Shown here: one piece after another, positions 47,462 to 56,018 of the stretch
How the letters are laid out: every line of letters begins with the position of its first letter
Numbering within the stretch: the stretch's first letter is position 1
Source: Thiorhodococcus drewsii AZ1
GTDB taxonomy: Bacteria; Pseudomonadota; Gammaproteobacteria; Chromatiales; Chromatiaceae
NCBI RefSeq assembly: GCF_000224065.1
Contig: NZ_AFWT01000007.1
Location: 120,698 to 184,697 of the forward strand
DNA: 64,000 nucleotides
Reading direction: 5' to 3'
Made by a program: the position numbers and the translations under genes
Notes under the pieces: model-generated
Database searches by the model: none
What the model was told of the DNA's origin: nothing
What the model saw: the letters and a program-made list of their open reading frames with translations, nothing else

Positions 47462-48830
47462 GACGTGCCGCCTCAATTCCGGCGATGCGCCCGAACACGA
47501 TCCCGATGGTGAGCGCCAGACCCGAGACATAGCCGCGCGGGACGATGTTGGGTGCCATGATCATCCCGGCGGCGAAGAGGTTGGGGATGGCGTCGCCGTC
47601 CTCGCGCAGCACACGCGCGTACCGATCGACCGCGACCCCTTCGTAGGTAAAGGTGATCCCTGGTCGCATGGGATAGGCGGCGAATGGCAGCTCGGTCAGC
47701 GGCAATGCGTATGCCGTCTTGGGTGGATCAAGATCGCGGGTGTGCCAGCCGACCGGATCCTGGGCGTCCTCGCCCGGCTCGGTCGCAGCGTTGTAGTCGG
47801 CCAGGGTCGCGGCCAGCACGCTCGGCGGGAGTTTCAGTCGTTCGGCGAGCGACGCCAGGCTGTCGGCCTGGATCGGCGGATAGAGCGAGGGCGGTGCGCT
47901 GCGTAGCGCCCGCGCGTCCAGGATCAGATAGGCGATCTGATCGGGACAGTGTGCCAGTCGCTGACCCCAGACCGCGTAGCGGGTCGAGGCCGTGTCGCCG
48001 CCTTCGTCGCGGAAGCGCCGGCCATGGCGATCCACTACGATGCCGGACGGCATGCAGCGGATGCGGGTGACGATGCCGCCGTCGTCGGCCGGCGAGCGCG
48101 CGTCGACCGCGACCAGATAGGCGGTCGTGGGATCGCCGACTCGGCGTGCGCCCTGGGCGAATAGAGACTCCAGCACCCCTCCGGTGGCGAACGGCGTGCC
48201 TCGATTGAGAAAGCCGTCGGCAGCTGAGTCCCAGTGACGGCGCAGCCAGTCGCGATTGGCTTGGGCGCCGCCGCAGCAGGCGACGCTGGCGCGGGGTTCG
48301 ATCCAATGGCCGGCACCGTCTTCCATGAGCTGGACCTGCTCCAGGCGCTGCGCGCCGATCCGCAGATCCCCGACCGCGCAGCCATAGCGGATTTCGACCC
48401 CGAGGCGCTCGGCCGTCGTATAGAGCGCGTTGAGCATGGACATGCCGCCGCCGAGCAGGAAGGCGGTTCTGCGCGAGACGGGCAACAGGCCGCCGGCGGT
48501 CGGCTGGAAATGGACGCCCGCCTCGCTCAGCCAATCGGTCGCGTCGGCCGATGCGCGCACCAGGAGCTGCGACAGGGCTGGATCGCCGCTCGCACCGGTG
48601 GCCCGATCGAGGTCGGAGCGGAAATCCTGCTCGGGATAGATCCCGGAGGAGAGCGGCGTCGAGCTCTCGTGCATGAAACGCAGGTTGCGCGAGTGACGTG
48701 TGTTGCCACCGCGCAGCGTCCTAGGCGCGGCTTCGGCCAGCAGCACCGAGGCGCCGGCTCGGCGCGCGGCGATGGCCGCGCAGAGCGCAGCCGTACCGCC
48801 GCCGATGATGAGGACATCCGGTCGATGCAT
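47448..48830 (-). CDS. tcuA: TcuA-like FAD-dependent oxidoreductase; probable N-terminal half of a split CobZ
   Basis: A 460-residue flavoprotein of the fumarate-reductase/TcuA type. The FAD-binding motif is LIIGGGTAALCAAIAARRAGASVLLAE at the N-terminus (dinucleotide fold), GGNTRHSRNLRF is the second flavin contact, and NLFAAGMIMAPNIVPRGYVSGL the C-terminal FAD motif. It overlaps the iron-sulfur membrane gene, so the two are made together and likely form one complex. The neighbouring cob genes make the CobZ function (precorrin-3A to 3B) the best inference. ATG 48830 (MHRPDVLI) is chosen; the in-frame reading to 48917 adds an arginine-rich leader. Confidence 0.82.
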   Translation of the reverse strand: MHRPDVLIIGGGTAALCAAIAARRAGASVLLAEAAPRTLRGGNTRHSRNLRFMHESSTPLSSGIYPEQDFRSDLDRATGASGDPALSQLLVRASADATDWLSEAGVHFQPTAGGLLPVSRRTAFLLGGGMSMLNALYTTAERLGVEIRYGCAVGDLRIGAQRLEQVQLMEDGAGHWIEPRASVACCGGAQANRDWLRRHWDSAADGFLNRGTPFATGGVLESLFAQGARRVGDPTTAYLVAVDARSPADDGGIVTRIRCMPSGIVVDRHGRRFRDEGGDTASTRYAVWGQRLAHCPDQIAYLILDARALRSAPPSLYPPIQADSLASLAERLKLPPSVLAATLADYNAATEPGEDAQDPVGWHTRDLDPPKTAYALPLTELPFAAYPMRPGITFTYEGVAVDRYARVLREDGDAIPNLFAAGMIMAPNIVPRGYVSGLALTIGIVFGRIAGIEAARHALQ

Positions 48831-49033
48831 GCGTGTCTGTCCTGGGCTGGATGGCCGCGAGCGGCGGCGAGCGTGGGTCAATGGACGCGGGCGTGGTCGG
48901 CGTTTGACAATCCTCAAAGCTGGCTACAAAAATGCTCAACTTTGCGTTCGCAACCATACGAAAGGGTTATCCAGTATGCAACAGCATCCGTTTCCATGCC
49001 TCGGCCGTTCGGCTTCCTATCGGAGCTGCTGTC

Positions 49034-49849
49034 ATGGGTAAGGTCTGGTTCGTGGGGGCCGGGCCGGGCGCGCCGGATCTGATCACGGTGCGCGGCTCGC
49101 GTCTGCTGGCCGAGGCCGGCGCCATCCTCTATACGGGATCGCTGGTCGCCGAGACGGTGCTCGAATGGGCCGCCGAGGATTGCGATATCGCCGACTCCAA
49201 GTCGATGTCCCTGGATCAGATCACCGACTGGCTGCTGGACCGGGCGAGTCGTCACGAGACGGTGGTGCGGCTGCAAACCGGCGACCCGACGCTCTACGGC
49301 GTGGTGGCCGAGCTGGCCCAACCGCTCGATGCCGCCGGCATTCCGGTCGGCATCGTCTCCGGCGTCTCCTCAGCCATGGCCTCGGCCGCTGTGGCCGGCG
49401 AATCGCTGACCCTGCCGGAGGTCACCCAGACCGTCATCTTCACCCGGCTCTCGGGACGCACCCGGATGCCGGAGACCGAGTCCTTCGTCTCGCTGGCGGC
49501 CCACGGCTGCACGCTCTGCATCTTTCTCTCGATCGAGCGGATCGAGATGGTCGTCGAGAAGCTCGGCGAGGCAGGCTGGTCGTCGACGGCGCCGGTGGTG
49601 GTGGTGCATAAGGCGACCTGGCCGGGCGAGGAGCGTATCTTGCGCGGCACCCTCAAGGACATCGCCGCGCGCTGTCGTGCCGAGGGCATCGACCGTCAGG
49701 CCCTCATTCTGGTCAGCCCCGCCCTGGGTGCGCGCGGTCGCATCGGCGCCCAGACCTCGAAGCTCTACGATGCCGCCTTCCCGCGTCGGTTCCGCCCGGA
49801 GCGACTGCCTGGCGAGGCTGCCGAGGATTCCGCTTCGGATGCCAACTGA
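49034..49849 (+). CDS. cobM: Precorrin-4 C11-methyltransferase CobM
   Basis: Adds the C-11 methyl group to precorrin-4. The 271-residue product begins MGKVWFVGAGPGAPDLITVRG with the GAGPG motif, then DSKSMSLDQITDWL, RLQTGDPTLYGVVAELAQPLD, and VSGVSSAMASAAVAGESLTLPEV, all conserved in CobM/CbiF. FLSIERIEMVVEKL and VVVHKATWPGEERILRGTL follow. ATG 49034 with CGGAG is the start. cobD follows after 42 bases. Confidence 0.95.
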   Translation: MGKVWFVGAGPGAPDLITVRGSRLLAEAGAILYTGSLVAETVLEWAAEDCDIADSKSMSLDQITDWLLDRASRHETVVRLQTGDPTLYGVVAELAQPLDAAGIPVGIVSGVSSAMASAAVAGESLTLPEVTQTVIFTRLSGRTRMPETESFVSLAAHGCTLCIFLSIERIEMVVEKLGEAGWSSTAPVVVVHKATWPGEERILRGTLKDIAARCRAEGIDRQALILVSPALGARGRIGAQTSKLYDAAFPRRFRPERLPGEAAEDSASDAN

Positions 49850-49891
49850 CATGATCGCTCGCGTCTTGGCGTATGACGGACACCGACGGCC

Positions 49892-50851
49892 GTGACCGAG
49901 CATCTCTTGCTGATCGTCGGGGCCTGCGTGCTCGACGCGGTCTTCGGCGATCCCTTCTATCGTCTGCATCCGGTGCGGCTGATCGGGGATGCCAGCAGCC
50001 TGTTCGAGCGTCCCCTGTTCGCCCTCGGGCTCGATGGACGTCTGGGCGGCGTGCTGCACTGGGTGCTGGTCGTCGGCTCCGCCTTCGCCGTCTGGCTCGG
50101 CGTCCATCTCGGGCTGGAGGCGCTGCATCCAGGGCTAGCCTTCGTCTGGGATCTCTACATCGCCTATAGCCTGCTCTGTCTGCGCGGTCTGGTCGAGCAG
50201 GGCTGGCGCGTGCTGCGCGATCTCGACGACCTGGGCGCCGTGCGCGAGCACATGAAGATGTTGGTGGGGCGGGATACCAAGCCGCTTCAACGCGACGGCA
50301 TGGTGCGCGCCACCATCGAGAGCCTGTCGGAAAACCTGACCGATGGCGTGCTGACACCGCTCTGGGCGCTCTGTCTGTTCGGCTTGCCGGGGCTCATCCT
50401 GGTCAAGTCCGTTTCGACCCTGGACTCCATGGTCGGCTACAAGAACGCACGCTACGCCCGCTTCGGCTGGGCCGGCGCACGCAGCGACGACCTGGTGCAC
50501 TGGCTGCCGGCGCGTCTGTCCGTCCCCCTGATCGCCATCGCCGCGATTCCACTCCGAGGTCATCCCTGGCTCGCGCTCAAGGCACCCTTCCTCTATCGCG
50601 ACCGATTGCCGAGCCCCAACTCCGGCTGGAGCGAGGCCGCCTGCGCCGGAGCGCTGCGGGTGCGTCTGCTGGGGCCGGTCTGGCGTAATGGTCAATTGTT
50701 GACCAATGACTATATCGGCGACCCCGACTGGCCGGCTGATCTGGATGGGAACGATCTCAGACGCGCGCTGATGCTGATGTTGATCTGCTATCCGCTTGCG
50801 CTTGGTGTGGGGATGGTGTTTGCGTCTTGGGGAATGGGTGTCGCAATGTGA
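49892..50851 (+). CDS. cobD: Adenosylcobinamide-phosphate synthase CobD/CbiB
   Basis: Joins aminopropanol (or its phosphate) to adenosylcobyric acid at the inner membrane. The 319-residue protein has four to five hydrophobic segments; early blocks DAVFGDPFYRLHPVRLIGD and the central RDTKPLQRDGMVRATIESLSENLTDGV are the family signature, and SPNSGWSEAACAGAL the C-terminal block. The GTG at 49892 starts the reading MTEHLLLIVG. It is the last gene before the integron integrase, which is convergent. Confidence 0.94.
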   Translation: MTEHLLLIVGACVLDAVFGDPFYRLHPVRLIGDASSLFERPLFALGLDGRLGGVLHWVLVVGSAFAVWLGVHLGLEALHPGLAFVWDLYIAYSLLCLRGLVEQGWRVLRDLDDLGAVREHMKMLVGRDTKPLQRDGMVRATIESLSENLTDGVLTPLWALCLFGLPGLILVKSVSTLDSMVGYKNARYARFGWAGARSDDLVHWLPARLSVPLIAIAAIPLRGHPWLALKAPFLYRDRLPSPNSGWSEAACAGALRVRLLGPVWRNGQLLTNDYIGDPDWPADLDGNDLRRALMLMLICYPLALGVGMVFASWGMGVAM

Positions 50852-50963
50852 GTGGGGAGAGGCTGTGCGGCGTGGTGCCATTTTGCGACCTCCGCCCGAC
50901 GTTTTGGGCCACGACGTTTGCATTTGCGAGTTTGAGTTTCTTCCGCCTCTGCTTCCTCGCGGG

Positions 50964-51944
50964 CTATAACAGATCGTCCAGAGGGCTGGGCACCCCTTGC
51001 GCACCCTGTTTGAGCACATGGGTATAGATCATGGTCGTCTGCACGTCCTTGTGCCCGAGCAGCGCCTGAATTGTGCGGATATCCGTTCCGCGCTCCAGCA
51101 AGTGGGTCGCGAAGCTGTGACGGAAGGTATGCGCGCTGACGCGCTTGTCCATGCCGAGCAGATTGATCGCCCGCTTGATCGCCTTGTTGATCACGCTCTG
51201 GTCGACATGATGGCGCCGAACCTTGCCCGAGTCGTTCCGAGGGTCTACGGCACGAGAGGCCGCCGGGAAGACATACTGCCAGCGCCACTCGGTCGCGGCG
51301 TTCGGGAAGCGGCGATCCAGGGCGAATGGCAGATAGACCTCACCCAATCCATCCGCCAGATCCCGCTCATGGATCTCCCGCACCTTCGCCAGGTGTAACT
51401 TCAGCGGGTCCGTCAGCCTCTCCGGGAAGGTCGTCACGCGATCCTTGTTGCCCTTGCCGGACCGGACCGTGATCTGCTTGTAGCCGAAATCCACATCCAG
51501 CACCCGCAGCCGCACCGCCTCCGTGATGCGCAACCCGCTGCCGTAAAGCAACTGCACCACGAGCCCCGCCTGACCTTCTATCATCGGCAGGATTCGTGCG
51601 ACCTCCTCGCGGGTCAGCACAACCGGTACGCGCGGCTCTTTGCTGGATCGTGCAGCGTCGATATGGCCTTCCAGCGGGCGTTCCAGTACGCGCTTGTAGA
51701 AAAAGATCAGGGCATTCATCGCTTGATTCTGCGTCGACGCCGCCACCTTTCCATCCTCAGCGAGGTGCGTCAAAAACACCTCGACCTCCGGTGCTCCGGC
51801 CTTCAGCAGCGCTTCGCGCGACTGCATCCCATGAAACCGGACATACCTCGTGATCCAATCGCAGTAGCTCCGCTCCGTATGGATTGAGTAGTGAAGTCGG
51901 CGCATCGTGCTCCGCACCTCATCCATCAGTCTGGGTCCCGCCAT
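50964..51944 (-). CDS. intI: Integron integrase IntI
   Basis: A 326-residue tyrosine recombinase of the integron type, which inserts and excises gene cassettes by attI x attC recombination. RLHYSIHTERSYCDWITRYVRFH opens the SAM-like N-terminal domain. Catalytic residues are the arginine in GSGLRITEAVRL, H and R in HTFRHSFATHL, the second histidine in LGHKDVQTTMIYTHVL and the tyrosine nucleophile in that same block. The IntI-specific extra patch is present: LPFALDRRFPNAATEWRWQYVFP, followed by PRNDSGKVRRHHVDQSV, which distinguishes IntI from other recombinases. ATG 51944 has a GGGAG site; the frame is open to 52025. It is divergent from the cassette array. Confidence 0.94.
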   Translation of the reverse strand: MAGPRLMDEVRSTMRRLHYSIHTERSYCDWITRYVRFHGMQSREALLKAGAPEVEVFLTHLAEDGKVAASTQNQAMNALIFFYKRVLERPLEGHIDAARSSKEPRVPVVLTREEVARILPMIEGQAGLVVQLLYGSGLRITEAVRLRVLDVDFGYKQITVRSGKGNKDRVTTFPERLTDPLKLHLAKVREIHERDLADGLGEVYLPFALDRRFPNAATEWRWQYVFPAASRAVDPRNDSGKVRRHHVDQSVINKAIKRAINLLGMDKRVSAHTFRHSFATHLLERGTDIRTIQALLGHKDVQTTMIYTHVLKQGAQGVPSPLDDLL

Positions 51945-52026
51945 GGCTACGCTCCCTTGTCCGTGCGATGCCCGCTGGGTCGGGCTATTCGTCGGATTCT
52001 GGCCCGAAAATCCCGGCAATATCAAC

Positions 52027-52228
52027 TTATCCTGTCACGCACGCCCTGATATGTGCTTTTCGACAGGGTTATCAAGCGAATTCGCCTCGATTAGCCGGAA
52101 ATATCTGGGTATCAGGGCGTGGGTGCTTTGACAAGTGACTGAGGCGCGAAAATCTGGGCGGAAACGCCTGAAAACTGGGGTAATATCGGGTTATCCGGGC
52201 CGAATGGCTCAGATAATCATGGTTGGGC
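52027..52228 (+). promoter_or_regulatory. attI-like recombination region of the integron
   Basis: The gap between the intI start and the first cassette is rich in inverted repeats: the 16-bp CACGCACGCCCTGATA at 52036-52051 is repeated inverted (15 of 16) as TATCAGGGCGTGGGTG at 52110-52125, and TTATCCTGTC pairs with GACAGGGTTAT at 52028-52072. The insertion core GTTGGGC (GTTRRRY consensus) is at 52222-52228, just before the first cassette gene. Together these fit IntI binding sites and the crossover point of an attI; the exact limits are not known. Confidence 0.6.
52128..52156 (+). promoter_or_regulatory. Possible cassette promoter Pc
   Basis: A perfect -35 hexamer TTGACA at 52128-52133 lies in the attI region and points into the cassettes. 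The -10 at a 17-base spacing (AATCTG, 52151-52156) is poor, so activity may be low. Placement between the integrase and first cassette is where Pc is expected. Confidence 0.35.
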
Positions 52229-52249
52229 AAATAAGGCTTAGTACGACGA

Positions 52250-53455
52250 ATGGATGAACAGTACAGAGAGAATCTAGGTCTGCCTGGAGATTCGAAGTTC
52301 GAGGGCATCGGTTTCGACATTCCGGTCGGAGCGGTCAACGATTTCTTTGATCTTCTTGAGAAAATCGCTGGTGGTTCGAAGAGACGAATCGAGTCTTTTC
52401 AAATTTCCTTTAATGGAGTTGGACAGAGTTCAGACTATGGTTGGGCAACCAGCGATTTGCAGCAGAACATGCGAGAACGTTCCAACGACGCAGCTTTTTT
52501 CATGGATTCTCTTTGGCTTGCGCTCCGAACATCTGAAAATAGCGGGGCTCAGGTGCCGCCGTATTCCACACTCAACAAGATTCTTCAAAAACATCAGGTG
52601 CCTTTAAGCGTTTCGGAAGAAGGAAACTTAGAGCAAACGAATATCGACACGCTTATTGTCGCTGATGATGACCAAGGAAGTAATTCCGAAGAGAATATAC
52701 AGAGGTTGCAAATTGGTGACAAACTAGGACAGGGAGGGTACGGAGTTGTTTTTAAAGCAACAAGATCAACAAGCGTTTCAAAGTTCGAGTTCGCAGTCAA
52801 ACTTCTTGATCCGAGTCCGTTTGTTTCTGATAGGTCCAAGGCATTAAAGCGATTTCAGCGTGAAGTAAAGGCAATCCAAGCATTAGATCACAGGGCTATT
52901 ATTCAATATGTGGAGGCTGGAGTAACAAGCCAAGACAAGCCCTATCTATTGATGCCGCTTATTCGGGGCTTGGACATCAGGACTAGGTGTGGGCAGGCTG
53001 GTGCAGATCTAATTGTTCAGTTATTTGCTGAGGTTCTAACGGGCTTGTCGTATGCTCATGCGAGCAGCGTTATACATCGTGACCTTAAACCGTCAAATAT
53101 TTTAGTACGCACCACCGATACGCAGCCGGTAATTTTGGATTTTGGTTCGGCCTATCTTCTTGATCACCTGAGTTCTGCCAGTCTAACAACAGCCGTGGTC
53201 GGGACAATAGGCTATATTCCATCCGAGGTACTTGCAGACCCAAAGAAAAGAAGTGCGCTTCAAGACATTTATGCTTGCGGTGTAATGTTGTACGAGGCTG
53301 TATGCGGGCGTAGGCCCGACCCAGCGAACTACTTGGATGTTGGTGAATCACGTCCGGAACTTCGCTGGATCGATCCGATAATTAAGGATGCGATCGCCGG
53401 GGAGAAGAATAGAATGACGACGGCGAAAGAGTTTGCAGAACGCCTTAGAACCTAG
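52250..53455 (+). CDS. Integron cassette 1: Hanks-type Ser/Thr protein kinase with novel N-terminal domain
   Basis: A 401-residue soluble kinase. The N-terminal ~150 residues (GIGFDIPVGAVNDFFDLLE...) match no family I recognise. The kinase domain (about 153-400) has the glycine loop GQGGYGVVF, the lysine in FAVKLL, HRDLKPSNIL with the catalytic aspartate near 277, DFG near 297 and GTIGYIPSEV in place of APE. There is no transmembrane helix or PASTA repeat, unlike housekeeping kinases. It is AT-richer than the chromosome and stands first after the attI core. Cassette kinases are known in several defence systems, so a phage-response role is a possible inference, not shown. Confidence 0.85.
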   Translation: MDEQYRENLGLPGDSKFEGIGFDIPVGAVNDFFDLLEKIAGGSKRRIESFQISFNGVGQSSDYGWATSDLQQNMRERSNDAAFFMDSLWLALRTSENSGAQVPPYSTLNKILQKHQVPLSVSEEGNLEQTNIDTLIVADDDQGSNSEENIQRLQIGDKLGQGGYGVVFKATRSTSVSKFEFAVKLLDPSPFVSDRSKALKRFQREVKAIQALDHRAIIQYVEAGVTSQDKPYLLMPLIRGLDIRTRCGQAGADLIVQLFAEVLTGLSYAHASSVIHRDLKPSNILVRTTDTQPVILDFGSAYLLDHLSSASLTTAVVGTIGYIPSEVLADPKKRSALQDIYACGVMLYEAVCGRRPDPANYLDVGESRPELRWIDPIIKDAIAGEKNRMTTAKEFAERLRT

Positions 53456-53529
53456 AGTTGAACGTTATCCCATGAGCTAAGGGAACAGTTTGCTTAATTG
53501 TAGGAATTTACCGATAACAAAATGAAATT

Positions 53530-53604
53530 GCCCAACAAATGGATACAGCCGACCGCCCAAAGCGCGGCAGCGCTTTGGGCGGTCGGCTGATCCAAACGTT
53601 GGGT
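53530..53604 (+). other. attC site 1
   Basis: R-double-prime GCCCAAC at 53530-53536 and R-prime GTTGGGT at 53598-53604 match RYYYAAC and GTTRRRY. Between them GCCGACCGCCCAAAGCGC and its complement form an almost perfect 18-bp hairpin with loop GGCA, as attC sites must fold on one strand. It ends the kinase cassette. Confidence 0.88.
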
Positions 53605-53613
53605 GTACGGAGT

Positions 53614-54042
53614 ATGAGCGTGAGACTCTTGCAACTGGTTTCGATACTTCTTCTTTGCGGCGGATGTACCGAGGAACAGACTGCTCGGTAAGTTCTCGCT
53701 GGCGTTTGGGCTGAGAGCAGCAACGACCAGCTAGCGTGCAGGCAAGAGAACACACATTTTCAGCTTGAATTAAGCGACGACGAAAGGACACTAACCTTTC
53801 ATCTTGATCGCACGGCGCAGATTGCTACGGGACGTGAAGTGGAGGACTATTCCGCGACCGTTATCAATCTTACCGATCATACCTTTACTATTCAATACAA
53901 CGCAGATGCCGGCGAACTCCCTCAGAACCATCCAGAAACTTGGCAGCTGATCTTCATTGCCCCGGGTATATTTCGCTGGCGTGCGGCAGATTCACCTGCA
54001 GGCGTGGTGAACAATGTCGTAGGAATCCGATGCACAAAATGA
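53614..54042 (+). pseudogene. Cassette gene for a small lipoprotein, interrupted by an in-frame TAA
   Basis: From ATG 53614 the frame reads a clear lipoprotein signal ending in the lipobox LLLCGGC, then TEEQTAR, and a TAA at 53689-53691 (codon 26). The same frame continues open for another 117 codons (VLAGVWAESSNDQLACRQE ... GIRCTK) to the stop at 54042. The downstream part is coherent and protein-like. Either one base change created a stop and this is a pseudogene, or the stop is bypassed. A GTG at 53839 could allow an internal start producing a 67-residue fragment without a signal. Start sits 10 bases after the attC1 core. Confidence 0.7.
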
Positions 54043-54196
54043 CACTTGACGCCAGTCGAAGAGCGGGTGCAACTCAGCCAGCTCCGGTATGTTCTGCTTG
54101 TATATGGAACTGCTGCGTTGCGCGCGAAAAGCAAATCTGATCTGTTTAGATCCTGGCGCGCAGGAAATATATAGCCACGAGAAGGGGATCGAGAGA

Positions 54197-55042
54197 ATGC
54201 TACGAAGTACTGCAACATTTCTAGTTTCCTTGTCATTAGCTGGATGCCTACTTACCACCACTAAGAACTCCGCTCCGGTAAATCTTCCGCAGGCTCAGAA
54301 GCTGTCTTCCCTGGAGGATTTTGGTGACCAAGGTGGAATGCTTATTATCGGGGTGGTCGACAAAGGCTGGTTCGGGAACGTGCGAGTTCCGAACGTGCGA
54401 AAGGTTGTCGACAAGGAGGAGACGAGGTTGAAAGTCGGTGATTTTGTGGAGCGCTCCATTACCGGCAAACGTATTACTCCTGAGCTAGAGCTTGGGGCTC
54501 TATACTACATCCCCGAAGCATACAATTCCCCGAATACGTCTGCCAAGATTATACAGAAGTTATGTGCGACAGTTGATGGTCACAATTTAGATGACGTTCT
54601 AATAGCTGACGAGCCTTCTGGGATTACAAGCGAGCGAAGGAAGCTCGTCCTTGATGGATCGCTCGATGTGGAATTTCTTAAGTTCGTAGGAATTACGGCA
54701 CGAAGTGGGGCGAAATATCTGTTCGAATTGGAGTTGAAGAAGCCGCGTAAGAGGGAAATCTTCGTGGACGATGCAGAAGAAATGCGGCGACTTATCGCAA
54801 ACGGTCCGATATGCAGGAAAGAATACCTGCCAATGGTATCGACCGAGAGAGTGTTTCAACTTGTCGCCGCATATTATGGAGAGCTGACTATTAAGCAAGC
54901 GTATGAACTGGAAGGCGTTGTAGGTGCACCAAAGCTCAAAGCCCAGCTAAACATAGGCTCGGAGAATGAAAGAATTCAACTCGTTTACTTCAAGATTTTT
55001 CCATTTCCTGTAACCACGTTAAACAGCTCCGGAAGCACTTGA
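54197..55042 (+). CDS. Cassette lipoprotein of unknown function
   Basis: A 281-residue protein with a signal peptide and lipobox LSLAGC (LRSTATFLVSLSLAGCLLTT), so it is probably anchored at the outer or inner membrane. The mature part is unfamiliar: IIGVVDKGWFGNVRVPNVRKV and LELGALYYIPEAYNSPN near the middle, and a C-terminal region without repeats. The start ATG 54197 is chosen because the signal begins there, although the frame is open to 54089. It shares a cassette, or lies after a lost attC, with the broken lipoprotein gene upstream. No function is suggested by neighbours. Confidence 0.7.
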   Translation: MLRSTATFLVSLSLAGCLLTTTKNSAPVNLPQAQKLSSLEDFGDQGGMLIIGVVDKGWFGNVRVPNVRKVVDKEETRLKVGDFVERSITGKRITPELELGALYYIPEAYNSPNTSAKIIQKLCATVDGHNLDDVLIADEPSGITSERRKLVLDGSLDVEFLKFVGITARSGAKYLFELELKKPRKREIFVDDAEEMRRLIANGPICRKEYLPMVSTERVFQLVAAYYGELTIKQAYELEGVVGAPKLKAQLNIGSENERIQLVYFKIFPFPVTTLNSSGST

Positions 55043-55086
55043 CCTAGTTTCTACACAACCATCGGTGCTATCGATATACATAAATG

Positions 55087-55149
55087 GCCCAACAAGCGCA
55101 TTCGCACCGACGCTCACTGCGTTCGCGCCGGTGATGCGTGACGTTATGC
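55087..55149 (+). other. attC site 2
   Basis: GCCCAAC at 55087-55093 and GTTATGC at 55143-55149 are the outer boxes. The inner part CGCATTCGCACCG pairs with CGGTGATGCG; a hairpin with a TCACTGCGTTCG loop region results. It ends the lipoprotein cassette. Confidence 0.8.
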
Positions 55150-55197
55150 GTATGCGTAGCAGAATTCGTGCTTCATTTTGAAATTGTAGAGGTATTT

Positions 55198-55917
55198 ATG
55201 AATTGCTTAATACGTATTCCTGCATTAATGATGACGCTAATCATTTTTTCAGCGCCAATTTTTGCGGAAGAATTTGGCGGTGTTGAATTCCCTGGAGGGG
55301 CAAGTTCATTTGCAGACGAGGTAATTGAATATTTACCTAGTAACAATGTTGCTTCTCCTTATGACGATCCAAATAGTGCGTTAGGTATACCAGATTCAGA
55401 TGACGTTGCATTAGGTGATGAAGGTGTATTGACTTTGAAGTTTGCGGACAATTCTTTAACTACATCCGGCGATTATAGTCCTGACTTATGGATATTTGAA
55501 ATTGGCGGTGCTGTTGAGCCTACTGATGTATATGTCAAGCAAGAGGGAGGAGAATGGATTTATGTGGGTAGTACTGCAGGTGGCGTTTATGGAATAGATA
55601 TTGATTACTACATTGGGGGAGGAATTATTGAAGGAGAAAGATATTCGTACGTTAAATTGATTGACCTATTACCTAACCAATCTAGCTATCCATACGAAGG
55701 TGCTGATATTGATGCCGTAGGCGCTATAAGCTCGATTGAATCTACCAAAAAGCCTGAGATTAAAGTTAATAACGGTTATTTTAATCTCTCTGTTACAGGC
55801 GGTTACAACCCTCCTGAAGCTGATTGTGCGGCTTCAAATGATTATGGGCGCATGGTGTTTGATGAAGTTAATCAGCTTTTGTATATATGCTCTCCGGCAG
55901 GCTGGGTCTTAAAGTAA
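55198..55917 (+). CDS. Cassette secreted protein with the shared C-terminal YGR/C-C domain (member 1)
   Basis: A 239-residue exported protein: signal peptide about 1-23 (IPALMMTLIIFSAPIFA), then a beta-rich domain (about 24-180) with VLTLKFADNSLTTSGDYSPD, DLWIFEIGG and GADIDAVGAI, resembling domains found in choice-of-anchor or PEP-CTERM-type exported proteins. The last 56 residues (184-239) form the domain shared with three other proteins here: KKPEIKVNNGYFNL, EADC, YGRMVFDEVNQLLYIC and AGW. The frame is open upstream to 55138, but ATG 55198 with AGAGG and the signal sequence decide the start. The stop lies just before attC3. AT-rich. Function unknown; export and a conserved tail suggest a surface role. 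Confidence 0.82.
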   Translation: MNCLIRIPALMMTLIIFSAPIFAEEFGGVEFPGGASSFADEVIEYLPSNNVASPYDDPNSALGIPDSDDVALGDEGVLTLKFADNSLTTSGDYSPDLWIFEIGGAVEPTDVYVKQEGGEWIYVGSTAGGVYGIDIDYYIGGGIIEGERYSYVKLIDLLPNQSSYPYEGADIDAVGAISSIESTKKPEIKVNNGYFNLSVTGGYNPPEADCAASNDYGRMVFDEVNQLLYICSPAGWVLK

Positions 55918-55921
55918 ATGC

Positions 55922-55999
55922 GCATAACGAGTGCCTCCAGCCGACCGCCCAAAGTGCCGCTCGCGCCACTTTAGGCGGCGTCTGAGGCTGGCGTTATGT
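55922..55999 (+). other. attC site 3
   Basis: GCATAAC at 55922-55928 and GTTATGT at 55993-55999 are the outer boxes. CAGCCGACCGCCCAAAGTG and CACTTTAGGCGGCGTCTGAGGCTG form a long imperfect stem. It shares the CAGCCGACCGCCCAAAG word with attC1. Confidence 0.85.
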
Positions 56000-56018
56000 T
56001 GGAGAATAGAAGAACAAC

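Noticed and set aside
53839..54042. 67-residue stand-alone gene from GTG 53839
   Set aside because: It is in the same frame as the lipoprotein start at 53614 and more likely the downstream part of that interrupted gene.
55138..55197. Longer N-terminus of member 1 starting at 55138
   Set aside because: It overlaps attC2 and lacks a ribosome site; ATG 55198 has both AGAGG and a proper signal peptide.
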